Assembly (NCBI RefSeq): GCF_000189635.1
Contig: NW_002476188.1
Span: forward strand, 62,001 to 126,000
DNA from: Tetrahymena thermophila SB210
Lineage: Eukaryota > Ciliophora > Oligohymenophorea > Hymenostomatida > Tetrahymenidae
Direction: 5' to 3'
DNA: 64,000 nucleotides
Shown here piece by piece: positions 60,609-64,000 of the stretch. Every line of letters starts with the position of its first letter. Positions within the stretch are counted from its first letter, which is position 1. The notes beneath the pieces were generated by a model. The model saw only the letters and a program-made list of their open reading frames with translations, ran no database searches and had not been told where the DNA came from. A program made the position numbers and the translations under genes.

Positions 60609-62927
60609 ATGACTATTTCAAAGTTAGATTTGTTTTCATCTTATTTCTACTTTAATATAAGAGGTTCATCTAATAGCAAAGGCACACTCTTTGGGTCTAT
60701 TTTATCTCTACTAATTATAACCATTACAATTTCATATTTATGCTACCTTTTTTAGCAGTATTTTACTAACTAAATAGAGCCTAATTACAGATCTTAAAGC
60801 TTTACAAATAGTGATTCAATAAGTATGGATTTAACTGAAGATCTTATAGCATTTAGGTATGAATCTGAGTTCAATCTAAGTGTAGATGTTTTGGAAGCTT
60901 AATAGAATAAGACTTACATAGTTTATTTAGCTTAATTTATTTATATGAATCAAGGCCAATAAAATATTATTACTTTAAATGTGGTATAATGTACAAGCCC
61001 TGAATTAGAAGGATATTACTGCTTAGATTATTCACCAATAAAGACGAGCCCATCCTTTATATCTGATAACATTAACAAAATTTTAACTTAAGTATATATT
61101 TTTCTTTATGGATGTCTTGACTTAGATTCTCAAAAAACAACTATTCCAGATAACTGCGCTAGCTAATCAGATATTGATAATTTAATGAATTCTATGTATT
61201 CTGCATTAAAAATCTCAATAAAAACTTCACAGTATAATACTAAATCTTAGAGATTAGAGTCATCCTACAGAAACTCTCTTCTGTTTACCTTATCAAATCA
61301 ATTCATCTAATCGATTTTAAAGGTACAAAAGCAAACAACTACTGTCAAATAAGGCTTATTGATTTAATCTTCAACTAATTTTACTTCTCCTCTATAGTAT
61401 ACATCAGAAACTCAATCACTAGATAGGTAGTCTACAATTCAACTATCTAATTTAGCTTGTTATGCTTAAGGAACCATACAAGTAGATGAGTTGTATTAAG
61501 AAATTTATATACAGTATCCTACAATTCCGACCATTCTATCTCTTGCAAATAGTATATTTTAAGTATTAATGTTATTAGGATTTGTAGCGAGAAGATTTTC
61601 TATGAGCTCTATTAACAAAGAATTGTTTGTAATTTTACTATAAAGTATATACTAAGATACTTACTTTAGATTATTAAAATCAAATAATTTAATAGATAAT
61701 TGCTAAGAAGAATAGAAATAATTACAAATTAATAATAATCAATTATGTTAAAATTAAACAGATGAATCTGAAATAAAAAATATTGATGAAAAAAATAATG
61801 ATGAAACTTAGGAAAAATAGAACAACATGAACCGTTCTATCTTTTTAAGGTCAGTTAAAACGTTGGACATGTAACATTCAATCAATAAAAAAGTTAAGGC
61901 TGATTAAAATTTTAAGTAAGATAATAAATATTCTGAACCCCCAAAGTTACACTAAATCTTCAAAAAAATTCAATAATAATAAAATTATAATTTATCAAAT
62001 GATGAAGATAGCATGAATAAATCAAATAGTTATTTTTAGAACTCGCCAATTAGAATTAAAAATGAAAAAAATGTTAACAACAGCAGTTTTTTTTATGATC
62101 ATAATTAAATTTAAAACTCAACAATTTTGTAACAATTTCAAGATTCAAATCAAACATCTCAAAGCGTAGTTAAACTGAAAAACCATAACATTACATAAGA
62201 TAATATAACATTAACATTTAATAAATGTTTATCGTTTTAAATGAAGTAAAAAAATTTAATAGAACAATCTGAGAAATAATTGGTTTTAAAGAAAAGGTTA
62301 GAATTATTTTAAAATAAAAAAATAGCAAGTTAAATTCAAAGGTTACTTTTCCAAAAAAGGTATTTTCTCAATTATTTTAAATTTTCAACAAATAATTAAA
62401 TATTTATTTATTTATTTGGTTATTTTTTTATTTATTTATTGATTGATTTATTTATTTATAAGGTTATGTCAAAGACAAAAATCTGAGAATGACCCAAAGA
62501 CTTTAAATGATAATTAAAAAAAGAAAATTTAAAATATTGTCGAAAAAGATTTTGATATCTTTTAATTTTATAAAGATATTTTATTTTTGAAAAAAGCAGT
62601 AATGATTTTACTTGATGAAGACTAATTAGCTGCTTTACAACAAGTAGGATGCTCAGATTAATTTTTTGAGTTAGACTTAAAAGAATTAGAAAAAGATACA
62701 AATAATTTAGGTAATTTTATTAATGCTAAATTATTTTTTCTATTAATTATTTTAATAAAAAAGATAACTTATGTAACCATTACGAAAAGTAATATGCTAT
62801 TTCCTTATCAGATGAACTATAAAATCTATATCTAAAAAATTTCTATGAAAAATTCTAAAATAAAAAAAAGCTAAATAATACTGATAAAAAAATTATGTCC
62901 TCTATTTAGACTATTATCAAGATTTGA
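60609..62927 (+). CDS. Tandem family B membrane protein, copy 3
   Basis: Exons 60609-62359, 62463-62710 and 62764-62927; 720 aa. Same splice sites and phases as copies 1 and 2. From about 60470 (upstream of the ATG) to about 61022 it is almost identical to copy 2; beyond that it diverges, with clusters of changes such as SPIKTSPSFISDNINKIL. Later it shares NMNRSIFLRS with copy 1. The C-terminal exon block KKAVMILLDEDQLAALQQVG is unchanged. Intron 1 contains a (TTTA)n run that differs in length from the other copies. No internal TGA, so the gene appears intact. Confidence 0.85.
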
Positions 62928-63596
62928 TACAAAAATTATATTTTAAATAATTAATTAAAGGTAACAAATATAGACCTTTATAGCCATTAAAATTATATAT
63001 ATATTTTCTTAAAAATTAATTTTATTTCTATTAAAAAATATAAAATATCCTTATTAAACTCAAAAATAAAAATAGAATTAAGTTAAAAAATTGATTCTCT
63101 ACTTAATAATCAAATACACATTTATTTAATAAAGCTATTTAATTAATAACTATCAAAAAAAAATTAATTAAAAAAAATACCTCTTTTCATTCAATTATTA
63201 TTCCTATTTATGTTATTTTTTTGGATATAGCAAGCTAAAAAAGTTGTTAACTATAATACAAGCCTTAATATAATATTGTCTTAATATATCAATCTTTACG
63301 GTATTTATTTAAAATTAAAATTAAAATGAGTATTAATCAATTATTCATTTATAATAAACAAAATAAATTTGATTTATATTCATTATTTAAAATTTTTTTT
63401 TCAGCCATATAATTAATATTAAAATAAAAGCAGTAAATTGATTTAATGTTTTTAATAACATATATTTTTATAATTATTTCATTAGCAAAAAAAGGAATTA
63501 AAAACAAAACAATAACTTAATTGAATAAAAAGTAGAAGTATTGGAAAAATAACAACTAATTTTAATTGAGCATATAAAAAATAAATAATAATATAA
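62928..63596. other. Spacer between family B copies 3 and 4
   Basis: About 670 bp. The first 150 bp resembles the 3' flank of copies 1 and 2; the rest is unrelated AT-rich DNA without the GC-rich islet or the upstream block, marking the end of the recent duplication unit. Confidence 0.55.
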
Positions 63597-64000
63597 ATGG
63601 AATTTTTTTATAGATTTGATTTATTTTCTTCTCAATTTTACTTTAACATCAGTGGATCATAATCTAGAAAAGCAACTGTTTTAGGTACATTTTTATCATT
63701 GAGTATAATAGCATTTATATCATACTACTTTGCTTATCTTTTAGAATAATACTTTAACAACCAAATATAACCTAGCTATACAGCTTAAAATTATAGTAAT
63801 AATCAATCCATAGATTTAGAGCTAACTACTGATTTAATAGCATTCAGATTTGAATCAAACTATAATTTAGGAATCGATGTTCTATAAGCAAAATAAAATA
63901 CGACATATATAGTATATTATGCATATTATGTTTAAATGAATTAAGATAATTTTGATTTGATACAGCTTGATATTATTAATTGCCTTAATCCTAATTTGGA
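63597..64000 (+). CDS. Tandem family B membrane protein, diverged copy 4, truncated by window end
   Basis: 134 codons in code 6 run off the right edge. Start MEFFYRFDLFSSQFYFNISG aligns with MTISKLDLFSSYFYFNIRGS of the other copies. A TM helix follows in LGTFLSLSIIAFISYYFAYL, and the soluble block has DLELTTDLIAFRFESNYNLG, equivalent to DLTEDLIAFRYETEFNLSVD. Divergence is far greater than among copies 1-3, and the 5' flank is unrelated, so this is an older paralog. The 3' part is outside the window. Confidence 0.82.

Noticed and set aside
55036-62701. Three 81-aa minus-strand ORFs repeated at 55036, 58816 and 62456
   Set aside because: They are antisense shadows of exon 2 of the family B genes; they recur only because the genes are duplicated.
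1-64000. tRNA genes, telomeric CCCCAA repeats and the chromosome breakage sequence
   Set aside because: I looked for tRNA T-loop and anticodon-arm patterns, C4A2 runs and the 15-nt breakage motif on both strands by eye and found none; a scan with tRNAscan-SE would be decisive for tRNAs.

Overview
The window is nuclear DNA of a ciliate that uses TAA and TAG as glutamine and only TGA as stop (code 6). It is most likely Tetrahymena or a close oligohymenophorean relative, probably macronuclear. The evidence is very AT-rich DNA, genes that stay open for hundreds of codons only when TAA/TAG are read through, every credible gene ending at TGA, short AT-rich GT-AG introns (about 50-150 bp, a few longer), and AAAATG-like starts. 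With the standard code almost every gene here looks like scattered 60-100 codon fragments, so coordinates below come from manual code-6 reading. Long genes were only partly traced, so some internal introns are not placed.

Left arm (1-9.4 kb): four tandem, same-strand, intronless paralogs of an unrecognised eight-helix membrane protein. After a 2.5 kb empty stretch comes an N/Q-rich protein with one conserved module (11.9-13.9 kb). The next block, all on the minus strand except one gene, holds an ARID protein with a BAF250/Swi1-like C-terminal part (15.6-18.3 kb), a giant signal-peptide, beta-propeller, beta-helix, Cys-rich, multi-TM protein (20.0-28.8 kb), a plus-strand cis-prenyltransferase (29.6-30.5 kb), a large type I membrane protein (31.2-37.6 kb), a possible kinase fragment, a DDRGK1/UFBP1 UFMylation adaptor (38.8-40.2 kb), a TMEM181-like seven-helix protein (41.0-43.6 kb) and two C2-domain coding blocks that may be one gene (44.0-45.8 kb).

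Centre-right: on the plus strand a Sec1/Munc18 protein (46.2-48.3 kb) and a small Mis18-like protein (48.8-49.4 kb). Then come a minus-strand Cys-rich small gene with an unresolved 5' end and a plus-strand Q-rich coiled-coil gene (50.4-52.3 kb). The right arm (53.2 kb to the end) is a second tandem array: three near-identical three-exon copies and a diverged, truncated fourth copy of another ciliate membrane-protein family. A 100-N gap sits in intron 2 of the first copy and looks artefactual. Two of the spacers carry a small GC-rich, foldable islet that may be a structured RNA or DNA element.

Functionally the window is a mix of ordinary housekeeping genes (chromatin remodelling, dolichol synthesis, UFMylation at the ER, SNARE-dependent fusion, Golgi/secretory membrane protein, centromere loading) and lineage-specific expanded membrane families. 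There is no operon logic. The strongest candidates for something not well described are the Mis18-like protein, the GC-rich islet, and the mosaic tandem array.
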